From Pseudomonas sp. Seg1 (lineage in GTDB: Bacteria; Pseudomonadota; Gammaproteobacteria; Pseudomonadales; Pseudomonadaceae): a DNA stretch of 64,000 nucleotides. The notes below the pieces were generated by a model. It was not told the DNA's origin and did no database searches. It saw only the letters and a list, made by a program, of their open reading frames with translations. Both the position numbers and the translations under genes were made by a program. The stretch covers positions 1-64,000 of the forward strand of contig NZ_AP021903.1 of the NCBI RefSeq assembly GCF_018326005.1. The letters run 5' to 3'. Shown piece after piece: positions 12,732 to 23,629 of the stretch; position 1 is the stretch's first letter; each line of letters opens with the position of its first letter.

Positions 12732-14786
12732 TCAACCCAGCAGCGAAATGTCGGCAACGCCGAGGAACAAGCCACGCAGACGCGCCAGCAGCGCGTAACG
12801 GTTGGCTCGAACCTTGGCATCTTCGGCATTGACCATCACCGCGTCGAAGAACGCATCGACCGGCTCACGCAATGCCGCCAGGCGTGCCAGCGATTCGTTG
12901 TACTGACGCGCTGCGGCCATAGGCTGCACTGCCTGATCCGCTTGCTGGATCGCCGAGTACAGCGAGAACTCGTTGGCGTTGTCGAAGTATTTGGCTTCAA
13001 CCACAGTCGGCACCGAGCCTTCAACTTTGCTCAACAGGTTCGAAACACGCTTGTTCACCGCCGCCAGCGCTGCCGCTTCCGGCAGTTTGCGGAAGGCCTG
13101 AACCGCTTGCACACGCTGGTCGAAGTCCAGCGCCGAACCTGGTTTCAGGGCACGAACCGACAGGTAAGTGGCGACATCGACGCCTTCGTCTTCGTAACGC
13201 GCACGCAGACGGTCGAAGATGAATTCCAGTACTGCTTCGTTGAGACCGGCCGCCTTGACCTTGGCACCGAACGCATTCACGGCGAAAGCCACGGCGTCGT
13301 TCAGGTCCAGATCGAGTTTCTTCTCGATCAGGATGCGCAGCACGCCGAGTGCCGCACGGCGCAGGGCATACGGGTCTTTGCTGCCGGTTGGCAGCATGCC
13401 GATACCGAAGATACCGACCAGGGTGTCGAGCTTGTCGGCGATGGCGACGGCTGCACCGGTCAGGGTCGCTGGCAGTTCGGCGCCGGCACCACGAGGCATG
13501 TACTGCTCGTTGAGCGCCAGCGCGACGTCTTCCGGCTCGCCGTCATTGAGGGCGTAGTAGTAACCGGCAACGCCTTGCATCTCCGGGAACTCGCCAACCA
13601 TTTCGGTGGCCAGGTCGCACTTCGACAGCAAACCTGCGCGGGCAGCCCACGAGGCGTTGCCGCCGATGCGTGCGGCGATGTACGCAGCCAGTCGGGAAAC
13701 GCGCTCGGCCTTGTCGTAGACGCTGCCGAGTTTTTCCTGGAACACCACGTTCTGCAGGCGATCGTTGAAGGCTTCGAGCTTCTGCTTCTTGTCTTGCTTG
13801 AAGAAGAACTCGGCGTCGGTCAGACGTGGGCGAACCACTTTCTCGTTACCGGCGATGATCTGCTGCGGATCTTTGCTTTCGATGTTGGCGACGGTGATGA
13901 ACCGTGGCAGCAACTTGCCGTCGGCATCCAGCAGGCAGAAGTACTTCTGGTTGTCCTGCATGGTGGTGATCAGCGCTTCTTGCGGCACGTCGAGGAAGCG
14001 TTCCTCGAACGAGCACACCAGCGGCACCGGCCATTCGACCAGCGCGGTCACTTCGTCGAGCAGCGCTGGCGGAACGATTGCCGTGCCTTCCTGACGGGTG
14101 GCCAGCTCTTCGGTGCGCTTGCTGATGATCTCGCGACGCTCGTTGGCGTCGGCCAGTACATAAGCGGCACGCAGGTCAGCCAGGTAGCTCGACGGCGAAC
14201 CGATGCGCACGCTTTCCGGATGGTGGAAGCGGTGACCACGGGAATCACGGCCAGCCTTCTGCGCGAGGATGGTGCAATCGATGACCTGGTCACCGAGCAG
14301 CATCACCAGCCATTGGGTCGGACGCACGAACTCTTCCTTGCGCGCACCCCAACGCATGCGTTTCGGGATCGGCAGGTCGTTCAGCGAATCTTCGACGATG
14401 GTCGGCAGCAGGCTCGCGGTCGGCTTGCCGGCGATGCTTTGGCTGTAGCGCAGTTTCGGGCCGCTCTGGTCGATTTCGCTCAGCTCGACGCCGCACTTCT
14501 TGGCAAAACCCAGGGCTGCCTGAGTCGGATTGCCTTCAGCGTCGAACGCCGCCTGACGTGGCGGGCCGTCGAGGTTGATGCTGCGATCCGGTTGCTGGGT
14601 AGCCAGCGCAGTGATCAGCACAGCCAGACGACGCGGTGCGGCGTAGACGGTTTTAGTCTCGTAGCTCAGGCCAGCCGCTTGCAGGCCCTTGTCGATACCG
14701 GCGAGGAACGCTTCAGCCAGAGTGTTCAGGGCTTTGGGTGGCAGTTCTTCGGTGCCCAGTTCAACCAGAAAATCTTGCGCACTCAT
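12732..14786 (-). CDS. glyS: Glycyl-tRNA synthetase beta subunit
   Basis: Beta subunit of the tetrameric alpha2beta2 glycyl-tRNA synthetase, involved in tRNA binding and editing-like HD domains. The 684 aa match the family length. It starts [20 protein letters not shown], the family hallmark, and has a C-terminal anticodon-binding-like region. Its ATG overlaps the glyQ stop by 4 bp (ATGA), so translation is coupled. A long ORF on the opposite strand is a shadow. Confidence 0.97.
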   Translation of the reverse strand: MSAQDFLVELGTEELPPKALNTLAEAFLAGIDKGLQAAGLSYETKTVYAAPRRLAVLITALATQQPDRSINLDGPPRQAAFDAEGNPTQAALGFAKKCGVELSEIDQSGPKLRYSQSIAGKPTASLLPTIVEDSLNDLPIPKRMRWGARKEEFVRPTQWLVMLLGDQVIDCTILAQKAGRDSRGHRFHHPESVRIGSPSSYLADLRAAYVLADANERREIISKRTEELATRQEGTAIVPPALLDEVTALVEWPVPLVCSFEERFLDVPQEALITTMQDNQKYFCLLDADGKLLPRFITVANIESKDPQQIIAGNEKVVRPRLTDAEFFFKQDKKQKLEAFNDRLQNVVFQEKLGSVYDKAERVSRLAAYIAARIGGNASWAARAGLLSKCDLATEMVGEFPEMQGVAGYYYALNDGEPEDVALALNEQYMPRGAGAELPATLTGAAVAIADKLDTLVGIFGIGMLPTGSKDPYALRRAALGVLRILIEKKLDLDLNDAVAFAVNAFGAKVKAAGLNEAVLEFIFDRLRARYEDEGVDVATYLSVRALKPGSALDFDQRVQAVQAFRKLPEAAALAAVNKRVSNLLSKVEGSVPTVVEAKYFDNANEFSLYSAIQQADQAVQPMAAARQYNESLARLAALREPVDAFFDAVMVNAEDAKVRANRYALLARLRGLFLGVADISLLG

Positions 14787-15736
14787 TGTGCAGCCTCCAG
14801 CTTGGCCAGTACTTCGTCACGCAGGTCCGGGGTCGCCATCGGGAAGCCCAGCTTGGCGCGGGCCAGCAGGTAGGCTTGCGCAACGGAACGCGCCAGAGTG
14901 CGCACGCGCAGAATGTATTGCTGACGCGCAGTCACCGAGATCGCCCGGCGCGCATCCAGCAGGTTGAAGGTGTGCGACGCCTTCAGGACCATTTCGTAGC
15001 TTGGCAACGGCAGCGGCTGGTCGAGTTCGATCAGACGCTTGGCTTCGCTTTCATAGAAGTCGAACAGTTCGAACAGCTTGTCGACGTTGGCGTGTTCGAA
15101 GTTGTAAGTGGACTGCTCCACTTCGTTCTGGTGGAACACGTCGCCGTAGGTGACTTTGCCCATCGGGCCGTCAGCCCAGACCAGGTCGTAGACCGAGTCC
15201 ACGCCTTGCAGGTACATCGCCAGACGCTCGAGACCGTAGGTGATCTCGCCGGTCACCGGGTAGCACTCGATGCCGCCGGCCTGCTGGAAGTAAGTGAACT
15301 GCGTCACTTCCATGCCGTTGAGCCAGACTTCCCAGCCCAGACCCCAGGCGCCGAGGGTCGGCGATTCCCAGTTGTCTTCGACGAAGCGAATGTCGTGGAC
15401 CAGCGGGTCGAGGCCGACATGCTTGAGGGAGCCCAGGTACAGTTCCTGGAAGTTGTCCGGGTTCGGCTTCAGGACAACCTGGAACTGATAGTAGTGCTGC
15501 AGACGGTTCGGGTTTTCGCCGTAACGGCCGTCAGTCGGACGGCGGCTTGGCTGTACGTAGGCGGCGTTCCAGGTTTCCGGGCCGATGGCGCGCAGGAATG
15601 TCGCGGTGTGGAAAGTGCCGGCGCCTACTTCCATATCGTAGGGCTGAAGTACCACACAACCTTGCTCGGCCCAGTATTGCTGGAGCGCGAGGATCAAGTC
15701 TTGGAAGGTACGCACGGCTGGCGTAGGCTGGCTCAC
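14783..15736 (-). CDS. glyQ: Glycyl-tRNA synthetase alpha subunit
   Basis: Catalytic alpha subunit (class II aaRS fold) that activates glycine and charges tRNA-Gly with GlyS. There are 317 residues from a GTG at 15736, preceded by AGG with 8-nt spacing; another GTG three codons upstream is possible. Diagnostic sequence: [34 protein letters not shown] (only partly quoted motif residues matter: class II motif region [19 protein letters not shown]). It leads the glyQ-glyS-gmhB-hdtS operon and is divergent from tag. Confidence 0.96.
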   Translation of the reverse strand: MSQPTPAVRTFQDLILALQQYWAEQGCVVLQPYDMEVGAGTFHTATFLRAIGPETWNAAYVQPSRRPTDGRYGENPNRLQHYYQFQVVLKPNPDNFQELYLGSLKHVGLDPLVHDIRFVEDNWESPTLGAWGLGWEVWLNGMEVTQFTYFQQAGGIECYPVTGEITYGLERLAMYLQGVDSVYDLVWADGPMGKVTYGDVFHQNEVEQSTYNFEHANVDKLFELFDFYESEAKRLIELDQPLPLPSYEMVLKASHTFNLLDARRAISVTARQQYILRVRTLARSVAQAYLLARAKLGFPMATPDLRDEVLAKLEAAQ

Positions 15737-15816
15737 GAAATTCACCTGTTTCTTGGGCTGCGATTTAAAGAGCGGGAGTATACCCGATTCAGTCGCACCT
15801 CCACCCCTGGAGCCTT

Positions 15817-16374
15817 ATGCCACGCTGCTTTTGGTGTACCGAAGATCCGCTGTACATGGCTTATCACGATCAGGAGTGGGGCACGCCGCTACGCGATGCG
15901 CAGGGTTTGTTCGAGTTGCTTTTGCTCGAAGGGTTCCAGGCCGGGCTGTCGTGGATCACCGTGTTGCGTAAACGCGAGCGCTATCGCGAGGTGTTGTTCG
16001 ACTTCGACGTACAGCGCGTGGCGCAGATGAGCGACGCCGAAATCGACGAATTGATGCTCGATCCGGGGATCATCCGCAACCGTCTCAAACTCAACGCCGC
16101 CCGGCGCAATGCCCAGGCCTGGCTGGCGCTGGAGGATCCGGTGGCGTTCCTCTGGTCGTTCGTCGGCGACCGACCGATCATCAATCATTTCAAGGATCGC
16201 AGCGAAGTCCCGGCGATCACCCCCGAAGCTGTGGCGATGAGTAAAGGCCTGAAAAAGGCCGGGTTTACGTTCGTCGGCCCGACCATTTGCTACGCGCTGA
16301 TGCAGGCCTCGGGCATGGTCATGGATCACACGCAGGATTGCGACCGCTACGCGCAGCTCGTCAACGGCGGTTAG
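15817..16374 (+). CDS. tag: DNA-3-methyladenine glycosylase I
   Basis: A base-excision repair enzyme that removes 3-methyladenine from alkylated DNA. The 185-aa product begins PRCFWCTEDPLYMAYHDQEWG. It keeps the zinc-binding cysteines and histidine of the Tag family (Cys near the N terminus; the C-terminal MDHTQDCDRY supplies His and Cys). It also keeps the substrate-pocket EWG and GLSWITVLRKRE segments. The ATG follows TGGAGCCTT. It is divergent from glyQ and probably cotranscribed with the acyltransferase 41 bp downstream. Confidence 0.96.
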   Translation: MPRCFWCTEDPLYMAYHDQEWGTPLRDAQGLFELLLLEGFQAGLSWITVLRKRERYREVLFDFDVQRVAQMSDAEIDELMLDPGIIRNRLKLNAARRNAQAWLALEDPVAFLWSFVGDRPIINHFKDRSEVPAITPEAVAMSKGLKKAGFTFVGPTICYALMQASGMVMDHTQDCDRYAQLVNGG

Positions 16375-16415
16375 AATGCCCGCCTCGCGCACCGCACAAA
16401 GATCAGGAGTGACCT

Positions 16416-17303
16416 GTGGAAAAGTTTAAAGGCGCCTTGCTGGTAGGCGCTCTGCGGCTGTTTGCCCTGCTGCCATGGCGGGCCGTGCAGGCCGTGGGTT
16501 CGGCGATTGGCTGGATCATGTGGAAAACCCCCAACCGTTCCCGCGACGTGGTGCGGATCAATCTCGCCAAATGTTTTCCACAGATGGACCCGGTCGAGCG
16601 TGAACGTCTGGTCGGGCAGAGCCTGAAAGACATCGGCAAGTCGCTGACCGAAAGCGCCTGCGCGTGGATCTGGCCGGCACAGCGCTCGATCGATCTGGTG
16701 CGCGAAGTCGAAGGCCTCGACATCCTCAAGGATGCGCTGGCCTCGGGCAAAGGCGTGGTCGGCATCACCAGCCACCTGGGCAACTGGGAAGTGCTCAACC
16801 ACTTTTATTGCAGCCAGTGCAAACCGATCATTTTCTACCGTCCGCCGAAGCTCAAGGCGGTGGATGAATTGCTGCGCAAACAGCGCGTGCAACTGGGCAA
16901 CAAAGTCGCTGCCTCCACCAAGGAAGGCATCCTCAGCGTCATCAAGGAAGTGCGCAAAGGTGGTGCAGTGGGCATTCCCGCTGACCCGGAACCGGCCGAA
17001 TCCGCCGGGATCTTCGTGCCGTTCTTCGCCACTCAGGCACTGACCAGCAAATTCGTGCCGAACATGTTGGCCGGTGGCAAAGCCGTCGGCGTGTTCCTCC
17101 ACGCACTGCGCCTGCCCGATGGTTCCGGCTACAAAGTGATCCTCGAAGCGGCGCCCGAGGCCATGTACAGCACCGATACCGCCGAGTCATGCGCCGCGAT
17201 GAGTAAAGTCGTCGAGCGCTATGTGGCGGCGTATCCGAGCCAGTACATGTGGAGCATGAAGCGCTTCAAGAAACGTCCGCCGGGCGAAGAGCGCTGGTAC
17301 TGA
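16416..17303 (+). CDS. lpxL: Lipid A biosynthesis lauroyl-type acyltransferase
   Basis: An LpxL/HtrB-family late acyltransferase that adds a secondary acyl chain to lipid A at the inner membrane. The 295 aa include an N-terminal membrane segment (about 7-30). The catalytic HX4E box is ITSHLGNWEVLNH, followed by IIFYRPPK and GGAVGIPADPEP. The start is GTG at 16416 with AGGAG upstream. The exact acyl chain (lauroyl or 2-hydroxylauroyl) cannot be read from sequence. It lies directly after tag, an arrangement conserved in Pseudomonas. Confidence 0.93.
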   Translation: MEKFKGALLVGALRLFALLPWRAVQAVGSAIGWIMWKTPNRSRDVVRINLAKCFPQMDPVERERLVGQSLKDIGKSLTESACAWIWPAQRSIDLVREVEGLDILKDALASGKGVVGITSHLGNWEVLNHFYCSQCKPIIFYRPPKLKAVDELLRKQRVQLGNKVAASTKEGILSVIKEVRKGGAVGIPADPEPAESAGIFVPFFATQALTSKFVPNMLAGGKAVGVFLHALRLPDGSGYKVILEAAPEAMYSTDTAESCAAMSKVVERYVAAYPSQYMWSMKRFKKRPPGEERWY

Positions 17304-17330
17304 CCCACTTGGCACACTCTGTGGATAACT

Positions 17331-17365
17331 TGTAGGAGCTGCCGCAGGCCGCGATCTTTTGATCT
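17331..17365. repeat. REP-like repeat (family C)
   Basis: TAGGAGCTGCCGCAGGC followed by CGCGATCTTTTGATC matches the element at 8703-8739. It lies between lpxL and the PilZ gene. A perfect DnaA 9-mer (17320-17328) precedes it. Confidence 0.7.
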
Positions 17366-17411
17366 GGCTTCTGCGGTTATTCACACCCCGTTCATCGAAG
17401 GGCGCAGAAAG

Positions 17412-17651
17412 ATGTCCGAACAACGCAAATCCTTCCGCATCAAGATCAGCCACGACAGCTTCGGCGAATGTCTCGGGCAGACGCGCAATCTGACGCCTGT
17501 CGGGGTATATGTGCAGCACCCGCGTCTGGCGTCATTGCCCAAGGGCGCAGTGGTTTATGGCCAGGTGCAGGGTTTACCCACAGGTGCGCCACGGGTGCGG
17601 ATGGAAGTGGTGACGGTGGATGCCGACGGCATCGGTCTTCGCTATCTTTGA
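17412..17651 (+). CDS. Small PilZ-domain protein
   Basis: A 79-aa stand-alone PilZ domain, a probable c-di-GMP receptor. The N-terminal R-x3-R motif is seen as RKSFR, and the second motif (usually D/N-x-S-x2-G) is present as NLTPVGV with Thr for Ser. The rest is a predicted beta barrel ending VTVDADGIGLRYL. It corresponds by position to the PilZ gene next to the lipid A acyltransferase in other pseudomonads. The target is unknown. Its stop is 1 bp from the convergent TPR gene. Confidence 0.88.
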   Translation: MSEQRKSFRIKISHDSFGECLGQTRNLTPVGVYVQHPRLASLPKGAVVYGQVQGLPTGAPRVRMEVVTVDADGIGLRYL

Positions 17652-17652
17652 C

Positions 17653-17967
17653 TTACTGCGCCTGACGCTCGAGCTTCTTCAGAAACACCGTCATTTCCTT
17701 TTCGGCCTGCTTGTCGCCATGGGCGCGTGCGGCTTCCAGACCGTGTTCCCATGCCTGCCGTGCGGCGGCGTGATCGCCCAGCGCGAGTTGCGCCTTGCCC
17801 AACAATTTCCATGCTGCGGAATACTTCGGATCAAAACCGACACAGCGTTCGAAGTGCTCGGCGGCCTTGGCGTTTTCGCCCAGGTCCAGATAACCCTTGC
17901 CGAGGCCGAAGCGCAGCAGGGAGTTATCCACACCCTTGGCGAGCATTTTTTCCAGGGATTCGAGCAT
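17653..17967 (-). CDS. Small TPR-repeat protein
   Basis: A 104-aa protein made of about two tetratricopeptide repeats. GLGKGYLDLGENAKAAEHFERCVGFDP and AAWKLLGKAQLALGDHAAARQAWEHGLEAA show the canonical W/L-G-Y-A-P spacing. A third, basic helix follows. The frame runs 36 codons upstream into a REP element, so the ATG at 17967 (MLESLEKML) is preferred. Such proteins act as protein-protein adaptors; the partner is unknown. The gene contains a DnaA 9-mer (17924-17932). Confidence 0.85.
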   Translation of the reverse strand: MLESLEKMLAKGVDNSLLRFGLGKGYLDLGENAKAAEHFERCVGFDPKYSAAWKLLGKAQLALGDHAAARQAWEHGLEAARAHGDKQAEKEMTVFLKKLERQAQ

Positions 17968-18010
17968 CGGTGGATTCCTTTTCTGGTGTTCCAGGGAAAA
18001 TCTGTGGCGC

Positions 18011-18107
18011 CGCCATCGCTGGCAAGCCAGCTCCCACAGGGATCTTTGGTGTGCATCACATCTTTGAACAACCAAAAAAACTGTGGGAGCTGGCTTGCCA
18101 GCGATGG
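18011..18107. repeat. REP doublet (REPIN)
   Basis: Two inverted copies of a REP whose core is GCTGGCTTGCCAGC flanked by GTGGGA. The left copy is 18011-18042 and the right is 18081-18107, about 40 bp apart. They lie between trkA and the TPR gene. Confidence 0.9.
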
Positions 18108-18135
18108 GGCCAGTGCAGGCACTGAAAAATCCGGA

Positions 18136-19512
18136 TCAGAAGAAGCTCAACCCCACATGGAACAGCTTCTCCACATCGCGAATATGCTTTTTATCCACAA
18201 GGAACAGAATCACATGGTCGCCCGCCTCGATCACCGTGTCGTCATGGGCGATGATCACTTGTGCATTGCGGATCACCGCGCCAATCGTGGTGCCCGGCGG
18301 CAAACCGATCTTCTCGATCGGCTTGCCGATGACCTTGCTCGATTTCGCATCACCGTGGGCAATCGCCTCAATGGCCTCCGCCGCACCGCGGCGCAGTGAG
18401 TGCACGCTGACGATATCGCCACGACGCACGTGGGCCAGCAGCGTGCCGATGGTCGCCAGTTGCGGGCTGATGGCGATGTCGATGTCGCCGCCCTGGATCA
18501 GGTCGACGTAGGCCGGGTTGTTGATGATCGTCATGACCTTCTTCGCCCCCAGCCGTTTCGCCAGCAGCGACGACATGATGTTGGCTTCGTCATCGTTGGT
18601 CAGGGCGAGGAAGATGTCTGCATCGGCGATGTTCTCTTCCAGCAGCAGATCGCGATCCGAAGCGCTGCCCTGCAACACCACGGTGCTGTCGAGGGTGTCG
18701 GAGAGATAGCGGCAACGTGCCGGGTTCATCTCGATGATTTTCACCTGGTAGCGACTTTCGATGGCCTCGGCCAGACGTTCGCCGATCTGCCCGCCGCCAG
18801 CGATGACGATGCGCTTGTAGGTCTCGTCGAGACGACGCATTTCGCTCATGACTGCGCGAATATTCTCACGGGCAGCGATGAAGAAGACTTCGTCATCAGC
18901 CTCGATCACCGTGTCGCCCTGCGGCAGGATCGGCCGGTCGCGGCGGAAAATCGCGGCGACGCGGGTCTCGACATTCGGCATGTGCTCGCGCAACTGGCGC
19001 AGTTGCTGGCCTACCAGTGGCCCGCCGTAATAGGCGCGCACTGCCACCAGTTGCGCCGCACCGTCGGCGAAGTCGATCACCTGCAAGGCGCCGGGATGCT
19101 GGATAAGGCGCTTGATGTAGTTGGTAACAACCTGCTCGGGACTGATCAGCACGTCGACCGGAATCGCTTCGTTCTGGAACAGCTGCTCTTCGCGATTGAG
19201 GTAGGACGCTTCGCGCACGCGGGCGATCTTGGTCGGCGTGTGGAAAAGCGTGTGGGCAACCTGGCAGGCGACCATGTTGGTTTCGTCGCTGTTGGTCACC
19301 GCGACCAGCATGTCGGCGTCGTCGGCGCCGGCCTGACGCAGCACCGATGGCAGCGAGCCACGGCCCTGCACGGTGCGGATATCGAGGCGGTCGCCGAGGT
19401 CGCGCAGGCGCTCGCCGTCGGTGTCGACCACGGTGATGTCGTTGGCTTCGCTGGCCAGATGTTCCGCCAGCGAACCGCCGACCTGCCCTGCACCGAGGAT
19501 GATGATTTTCAT
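18136..19512 (-). CDS. trkA: Trk potassium uptake regulatory protein TrkA
   Basis: The cytosolic NAD(H)-binding regulator of the TrkH/TrkG potassium channel. The 458 aa hold two RCK_N/RCK_C repeats. The first starts [20 protein letters not shown] (GxGxxG). The second starts [18 protein letters not shown] at about 230. Each Rossmann part is followed by an RCK_C subdomain. It is the last gene of def-fmt-rsmB-trkA, 22 bp after rsmB. The trkH channel gene is not in the window. Confidence 0.96.
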   Translation of the reverse strand: MKIIILGAGQVGGSLAEHLASEANDITVVDTDGERLRDLGDRLDIRTVQGRGSLPSVLRQAGADDADMLVAVTNSDETNMVACQVAHTLFHTPTKIARVREASYLNREEQLFQNEAIPVDVLISPEQVVTNYIKRLIQHPGALQVIDFADGAAQLVAVRAYYGGPLVGQQLRQLREHMPNVETRVAAIFRRDRPILPQGDTVIEADDEVFFIAARENIRAVMSEMRRLDETYKRIVIAGGGQIGERLAEAIESRYQVKIIEMNPARCRYLSDTLDSTVVLQGSASDRDLLLEENIADADIFLALTNDDEANIMSSLLAKRLGAKKVMTIINNPAYVDLIQGGDIDIAISPQLATIGTLLAHVRRGDIVSVHSLRRGAAEAIEAIAHGDAKSSKVIGKPIEKIGLPPGTTIGAVIRNAQVIIAHDDTVIEAGDHVILFLVDKKHIRDVEKLFHVGLSFF

Positions 19513-19534
19513 CCAGTCACTCCATTGAATCCGT

Positions 19535-20845
19535 TTAGCCGCGCGCGGCAGCGATCTTGATCAGCTTGGCGTAGTAGAACCCGTCATGCCCGCCCTGCTG
19601 GGCCAGCAATTGGCGACCGTGGGGCTGTTTGATCCCGGCAGTCGTGGCCAGATCCAGCTCCCGGGCTCCTGGCGTGCGCTCGAGGAACGCGGCAATCACC
19701 TCGGTGTTCTCGGTCGGCAGCGTCGAGCAGGTGGCGTAAAGCAGGATGCCGCCCACTTCGAGGGTTTTCCACATGGCGTCGAGCAGCTCGCCTTGCAGTT
19801 GTGCGAGGGCGACGATGTCGTCTGGCTGACGGGTCAGCTTGATGTCCGGATGGCGACGGATCACGCCAGTGGCCGAGCACGGCGCGTCGAGCAGAATGCG
19901 CTGGAACGGTTTGCCGTCCCACCACTTTTCAGTATCGCGACCGTCGGCGGCGATCAGTTCGGCGTTGAGGCCGAGGCGCTCGAGGTTTTCCTTCACGCGC
20001 ACCAGACGCTTGGCTTCCAGATCTACTGCCACCACGCCGGCCAGCGCCGTTTCGGCTTCGAGGATGTGGCAGGTCTTGCCACCCGGCGCGCAGCAGGCGT
20101 CGAGCACGCGTTGCCCTGGCGCCAGATCGAGCAGGTCGGCGGCCAACTGCGCGGCTTCGTCCTGCACGCTGATCCAGCCCTCGGCAAAACCCGGCAGGCT
20201 GCGCACATCGGCAGCGGCTTCGAGAATGATGCCGTCGCGGCTGTAGACACATGGCGTTGCGGCGATTCCGGCGTCGGTCAGCAGACCGAGGTAGGCGTCG
20301 CGGCTGTGATGGCGGCGGTTGACCCGCAGGATCATCGGTGGATGCGCGTTATTCGCCGCGCAAATGGCTTCCCACTGTTCCGGCCAAAACGCTTTGAGGG
20401 ATTTTTGCAGCCAGCGCGGGTGGGCGGTGCGCACTACCGGATCGCGCTCCAGCTCGGCGAAAATCGTTTCGCTTTCGCGCTGGGCGTTGCGCAGCACGGC
20501 ATTGAGCAGACCCTTGGCCCAAGGCTTTTTAAGCTTGTCGGCGCAACCCACGGTTTCGCCGATGGCGGCGTGGGCTGGCACGCGGGTGTAGAGCAACTGG
20601 TAGAGGCCGACCAGCAGCAGCGCCTCGACATCGGCGTCAGCTGCCTTGAACGGCTTCTGCAGGAGTTTTTCTGCCAGTGCCGACAGGCGTGGCTGCCAGC
20701 GGGCGGTGCCGAACGCCAGATCCTGAGTGAAGCCGCGATCGCGGTCCTCGACCTTGTCCAGTTGCGTCGGCAGGGAACTGTTCAGCGAGGCTTTGCCGCT
20801 GAGCACGGCGGCAAGTGCCTTGGCGGCGGCCAGACGTGGGTTCAT
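19535..20845 (-). CDS. rsmB: 16S rRNA (cytosine(967)-C(5))-methyltransferase RsmB
   Basis: Methylates C967 of 16S rRNA with SAM. The 436 aa combine an N-terminal NusB-like RNA-binding domain (about 5-140) and a Rossmann methyltransferase. The SAM site is [17 protein letters not shown]. The catalytic cysteines are in [15 protein letters not shown] and [12 protein letters not shown]. The frame extends 39 codons upstream, but the ATG at 20845 overlaps the fmt stop (ATGA) and begins the conserved [15 protein letters not shown]. Confidence 0.96.
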   Translation of the reverse strand: MNPRLAAAKALAAVLSGKASLNSSLPTQLDKVEDRDRGFTQDLAFGTARWQPRLSALAEKLLQKPFKAADADVEALLLVGLYQLLYTRVPAHAAIGETVGCADKLKKPWAKGLLNAVLRNAQRESETIFAELERDPVVRTAHPRWLQKSLKAFWPEQWEAICAANNAHPPMILRVNRRHHSRDAYLGLLTDAGIAATPCVYSRDGIILEAAADVRSLPGFAEGWISVQDEAAQLAADLLDLAPGQRVLDACCAPGGKTCHILEAETALAGVVAVDLEAKRLVRVKENLERLGLNAELIAADGRDTEKWWDGKPFQRILLDAPCSATGVIRRHPDIKLTRQPDDIVALAQLQGELLDAMWKTLEVGGILLYATCSTLPTENTEVIAAFLERTPGARELDLATTAGIKQPHGRQLLAQQGGHDGFYYAKLIKIAAARG

Positions 20846-21801
20846 TGCGCGTCCACCGCTGCGCCGAGGACGGTGCCAACAGCGAATTTCTCGCGACGGC
20901 TGTTGAACAGGTCGCTGAAGTTCAGCGCCTTGCCGCCGGGCAATTGCAGACGGGTCAGGCACAGTGCTTGTTCGCCGCAGGCGACGATAAGGCCGTCCTT
21001 GCTGGCGCTGAGGATGGTGCCCGGCGCGCCTTTACCGTCGGCGATTGTCGCCGCCAGCACTTTCAGCGCCTCACCGTTGAGGGTGCTGTGGGTAATCGGC
21101 CATGGGTTGAAGGCGCGGACCAGGCGTTCCAGCTCAACCGCAGGACGGCTCCAGTCGATGCGGGCCTCGTCCTTGTTCAATTTATGTGCGTAGGTGGCGA
21201 GCTCGTCATTCTGCACTTCGCCTTCCAGTGTCCCGGCTGCGAGGCCCGCGATCGCTTGCACCACGGCTGGCGGGCCCATCTCGGCGAGACGGTCATGCAG
21301 CGTACCGCCCGTGTCTTCGGCAGTGATTGGCGTAACGACCTTGAGCAGCATCGGCCCGGTATCCAGGCCTGCCTCCATGCGCATCACGGTCACGCCGCTT
21401 TCGGCGTCGCCCGCTTCCACGGCACGCTGGATCGGCGCCGCGCCGCGCCAGCGCGGCAGCAACGACGCGTGGCTGTTGATGCAGCCCAGGCGCGGAATAT
21501 CCAGCACCACTTGCGGCAGGATCAGGCCGTAGGCGACTACCACCATCAAATCCGGCTTCAGTGCGGCGAGTTCAGCCTGAGCGTCAGCGTTGCGCAACGT
21601 CGGCGGCTGCAACACCTGGATATTATTTTCCAGCGCCAGCTGTTTAACCGGGCTCGGCATCAGTTTTTGTCCGCGACCGGCCGGACGATCCGGTTGGGTG
21701 TAGACCGCAACGATCTCGTAAGGGCTGTTCAGCAGGGCCTTGAGGTGTTCGGCGGCGAATTCCGGGGTGCCGGCAAAAACGATGCGCAGTGGCTCAGTCA
21801 T
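20842..21801 (-). CDS. fmt: Methionyl-tRNA formyltransferase
   Basis: Formylates initiator Met-tRNA with 10-formyltetrahydrofolate. The 319-aa protein begins [15 protein letters not shown]. The catalytic/folate motifs are [20 protein letters not shown] (Asn/His) and LDTGPML. The tRNA-binding C-terminal domain follows (about 210-319). It is coupled to rsmB by a 4-bp overlap. A terminator-like hairpin separates it from def upstream, so fmt may have its own promoter or receive read-through. Confidence 0.97.
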   Translation of the reverse strand: MTEPLRIVFAGTPEFAAEHLKALLNSPYEIVAVYTQPDRPAGRGQKLMPSPVKQLALENNIQVLQPPTLRNADAQAELAALKPDLMVVVAYGLILPQVVLDIPRLGCINSHASLLPRWRGAAPIQRAVEAGDAESGVTVMRMEAGLDTGPMLLKVVTPITAEDTGGTLHDRLAEMGPPAVVQAIAGLAAGTLEGEVQNDELATYAHKLNKDEARIDWSRPAVELERLVRAFNPWPITHSTLNGEALKVLAATIADGKGAPGTILSASKDGLIVACGEQALCLTRLQLPGGKALNFSDLFNSRREKFAVGTVLGAAVDAQ

Positions 21802-21811
21802 GAAGGGGTCT

Positions 21812-21846
21812 CATAAAAAGAAAAAGGCTTGCCGCAGCAAGCCTTT
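21812..21846 (-). terminator. Terminator between def and fmt
   Basis: On the minus strand AAAGGCTTGC-TGCG-GCAAGCCTTT forms a 10-bp hairpin followed by a T-rich tail (TTCTTTTTAT). It would end or attenuate transcription leaving def before it reaches fmt. Confidence 0.85.
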
Positions 21847-21857
21847 GAAGGAGGGCA

Positions 21858-22364
21858 TCAAGCGTTCTGGCGATGCAGCTTTTCCAGTTTCTTCTTGATC
21901 CGGTCGCGTTTGAGCGTGGACAGGTAATCGACGAACAGTTTGCCGTTGAGGTGGTCGCATTCGTGCTGGATGCACACCGCGAGCAGGCCTTCGGCGATCA
22001 GTTCATAGGGCTTGCCGTCGCGGTCCAGCGCCTTGATCCTGACCTTCTGCGGGCGGTCGACGTTTTCGTAGAAACCCGGCACCGAGAGGCAGCCTTCCTG
22101 GTACTGATCCATCTCGTCGGTCAGCGATTCGAACTCGGGGTTGATGAACACCCGGGGTTCGGTGCGGTCTTCGGAAAGGTCCATCACGACGATACGTTTG
22201 TGCACGTTGACCTGGGTCGCGGCAAGGCCGATGCCCGGCGCTTCATACATTGTTTCAAACATGTCATCGACCAACTGACGCACTTCGTCGTCCACTACAG
22301 CCACAGGCTTGGCGATAGTACGCAGACGCGGGTCCGGGAATTCGAGGATGTTTAAAATGGCCAT
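21858..22364 (-). CDS. def: Peptide deformylase
   Basis: Metallo-hydrolase that removes the N-formyl group from nascent proteins. It is 168 aa from the ATG at 22364 ([21 protein letters not shown]); the open frame upstream is longer but not conserved. All three motifs are present: [16 protein letters not shown] (metal Cys) and [12 protein letters not shown] (HECDH metal histidines). It is divergent from the LysM gene and upstream of fmt, its functional partner. Confidence 0.97.
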   Translation of the reverse strand: MAILNILEFPDPRLRTIAKPVAVVDDEVRQLVDDMFETMYEAPGIGLAATQVNVHKRIVVMDLSEDRTEPRVFINPEFESLTDEMDQYQEGCLSVPGFYENVDRPQKVRIKALDRDGKPYELIAEGLLAVCIQHECDHLNGKLFVDYLSTLKRDRIKKKLEKLHRQNA

Positions 22365-22523
22365 AGGCTGATTGCTGCACGTATTGAGTAAAGTCGGGTC
22401 GATGGCCTGGCAGGTCCGAAGATGCAGGCTACCGTTGTGAAGCGTAGCTAATGCAGTTTGCACTAGCGAGCCACGGGGGCTCTGACGGTTCACGCGAACG
22501 CACATGATAAAGGGATTCGCTGC

Positions 22524-23549
22524 ATGAGGAAAACACTACTCGCCCTGCTGCTGTTGGCCTCGGCCGGCGCTGCGCAAGGGCAAGTGCAACTCAGGGATGG
22601 TTTTCCACAGCAATACACGGTGGTTTCGGGGGACACGCTCTGGGACATTTCCGGCAAATACCTGCGCGAGCCCTGGCAGTGGCCACAACTGTGGCGGGCC
22701 AACCCGCAGATCGAAAACCCCAATCTGATCTATCCCGGCGACACGCTGACGCTCAGTTACGTCGATGGCCAGCCGCGCCTGACCGTCAATCGCGGCGAAT
22801 CACGCGGCACCATCAAGCTGTCGCCGCGTATCCGCACCAGCCCGGTGGCCGAGGCGATTCCGAGCATTCCGCTGAAATCGATCAACAGCTTTCTGCTGAG
22901 CAACCGCATCGTCGACAAGGTCGAGGATTTCGACAAGGCGCCGTACATCGTCGCCGGCGATGCCGAACGCGTGCTCAGCGGCACCGGCGACCGGATCTTC
23001 GCGCGTGGCCATTTCGACCCGAATCAGCCGGTCTACGGCATCTTCCGCCAGGGCAAGGTCTACACCGATCCGCAGACCAAGGAGTTCCTGGGGATCAACG
23101 CCGATGACATCGGCGGTGGTGAGATCGTTGCCACTGAAGGCGATGTCGCCACCCTCGCCCTGCAACGCACCACTCAGGAAGTGCGCCTCGGTGACCGCTT
23201 GTTCAGCGGCGAGGAGCGCTCGATCAATTCGACCTTCATGCCCAGCGCACCGACCAGCAATATCAACGGCGTGATCATCGACGTGCCACGCGGCGTCACC
23301 CAGATCGGCGTGATGGACGTAGTCACCCTGAACAAGGGCAAACGCGACGGGCTCGCCGAGGGCAATGTGCTGGTGGTCATGAAAACCGGCGAAACCGTCC
23401 GCGACCGGGTCACCGGCCAACCGCTGAAAATCCCCGACGAACGGGCAGGATTGCTGATGGTGTTCCGCACCTACGACAAACTCAGTTACGGCCTCGTGCT
23501 CAATGCATCGCGCTCGCTGGCGGTGCTCGACAAGGTGCGAAATCCGTAA
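22524..23549 (+). CDS. LysM peptidoglycan-binding domain protein
   Basis: A secreted cell-wall-associated protein of 341 aa. It has a signal peptide ([19 protein letters not shown]) and one LysM domain (about 30-80; [17 protein letters not shown]...[13 protein letters not shown]). The remaining 260 residues have no known catalytic motif. The family is conserved between def and dprA in Pseudomonas. The role is unknown but probably periplasmic. The ATG follows AAAGGGATTCGCTGC. Confidence 0.9.
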   Translation: MRKTLLALLLLASAGAAQGQVQLRDGFPQQYTVVSGDTLWDISGKYLREPWQWPQLWRANPQIENPNLIYPGDTLTLSYVDGQPRLTVNRGESRGTIKLSPRIRTSPVAEAIPSIPLKSINSFLLSNRIVDKVEDFDKAPYIVAGDAERVLSGTGDRIFARGHFDPNQPVYGIFRQGKVYTDPQTKEFLGINADDIGGGEIVATEGDVATLALQRTTQEVRLGDRLFSGEERSINSTFMPSAPTSNINGVIIDVPRGVTQIGVMDVVTLNKGKRDGLAEGNVLVVMKTGETVRDRVTGQPLKIPDERAGLLMVFRTYDKLSYGLVLNASRSLAVLDKVRNP

Positions 23550-23629
23550 GCATGCTTCACAAGTTACCAACAGAGTTATCCACAGCTTGTTCCGAATAGT
23601 TCGGGGCTTATAACGATCAAGGATGATCC

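Noticed and set aside
12684..14873. Long ORF (729 codons) opposite glyS
   Set aside because: A shadow of glyS codon bias, with low-complexity basic and glutamine-rich composition and no homology by eye.
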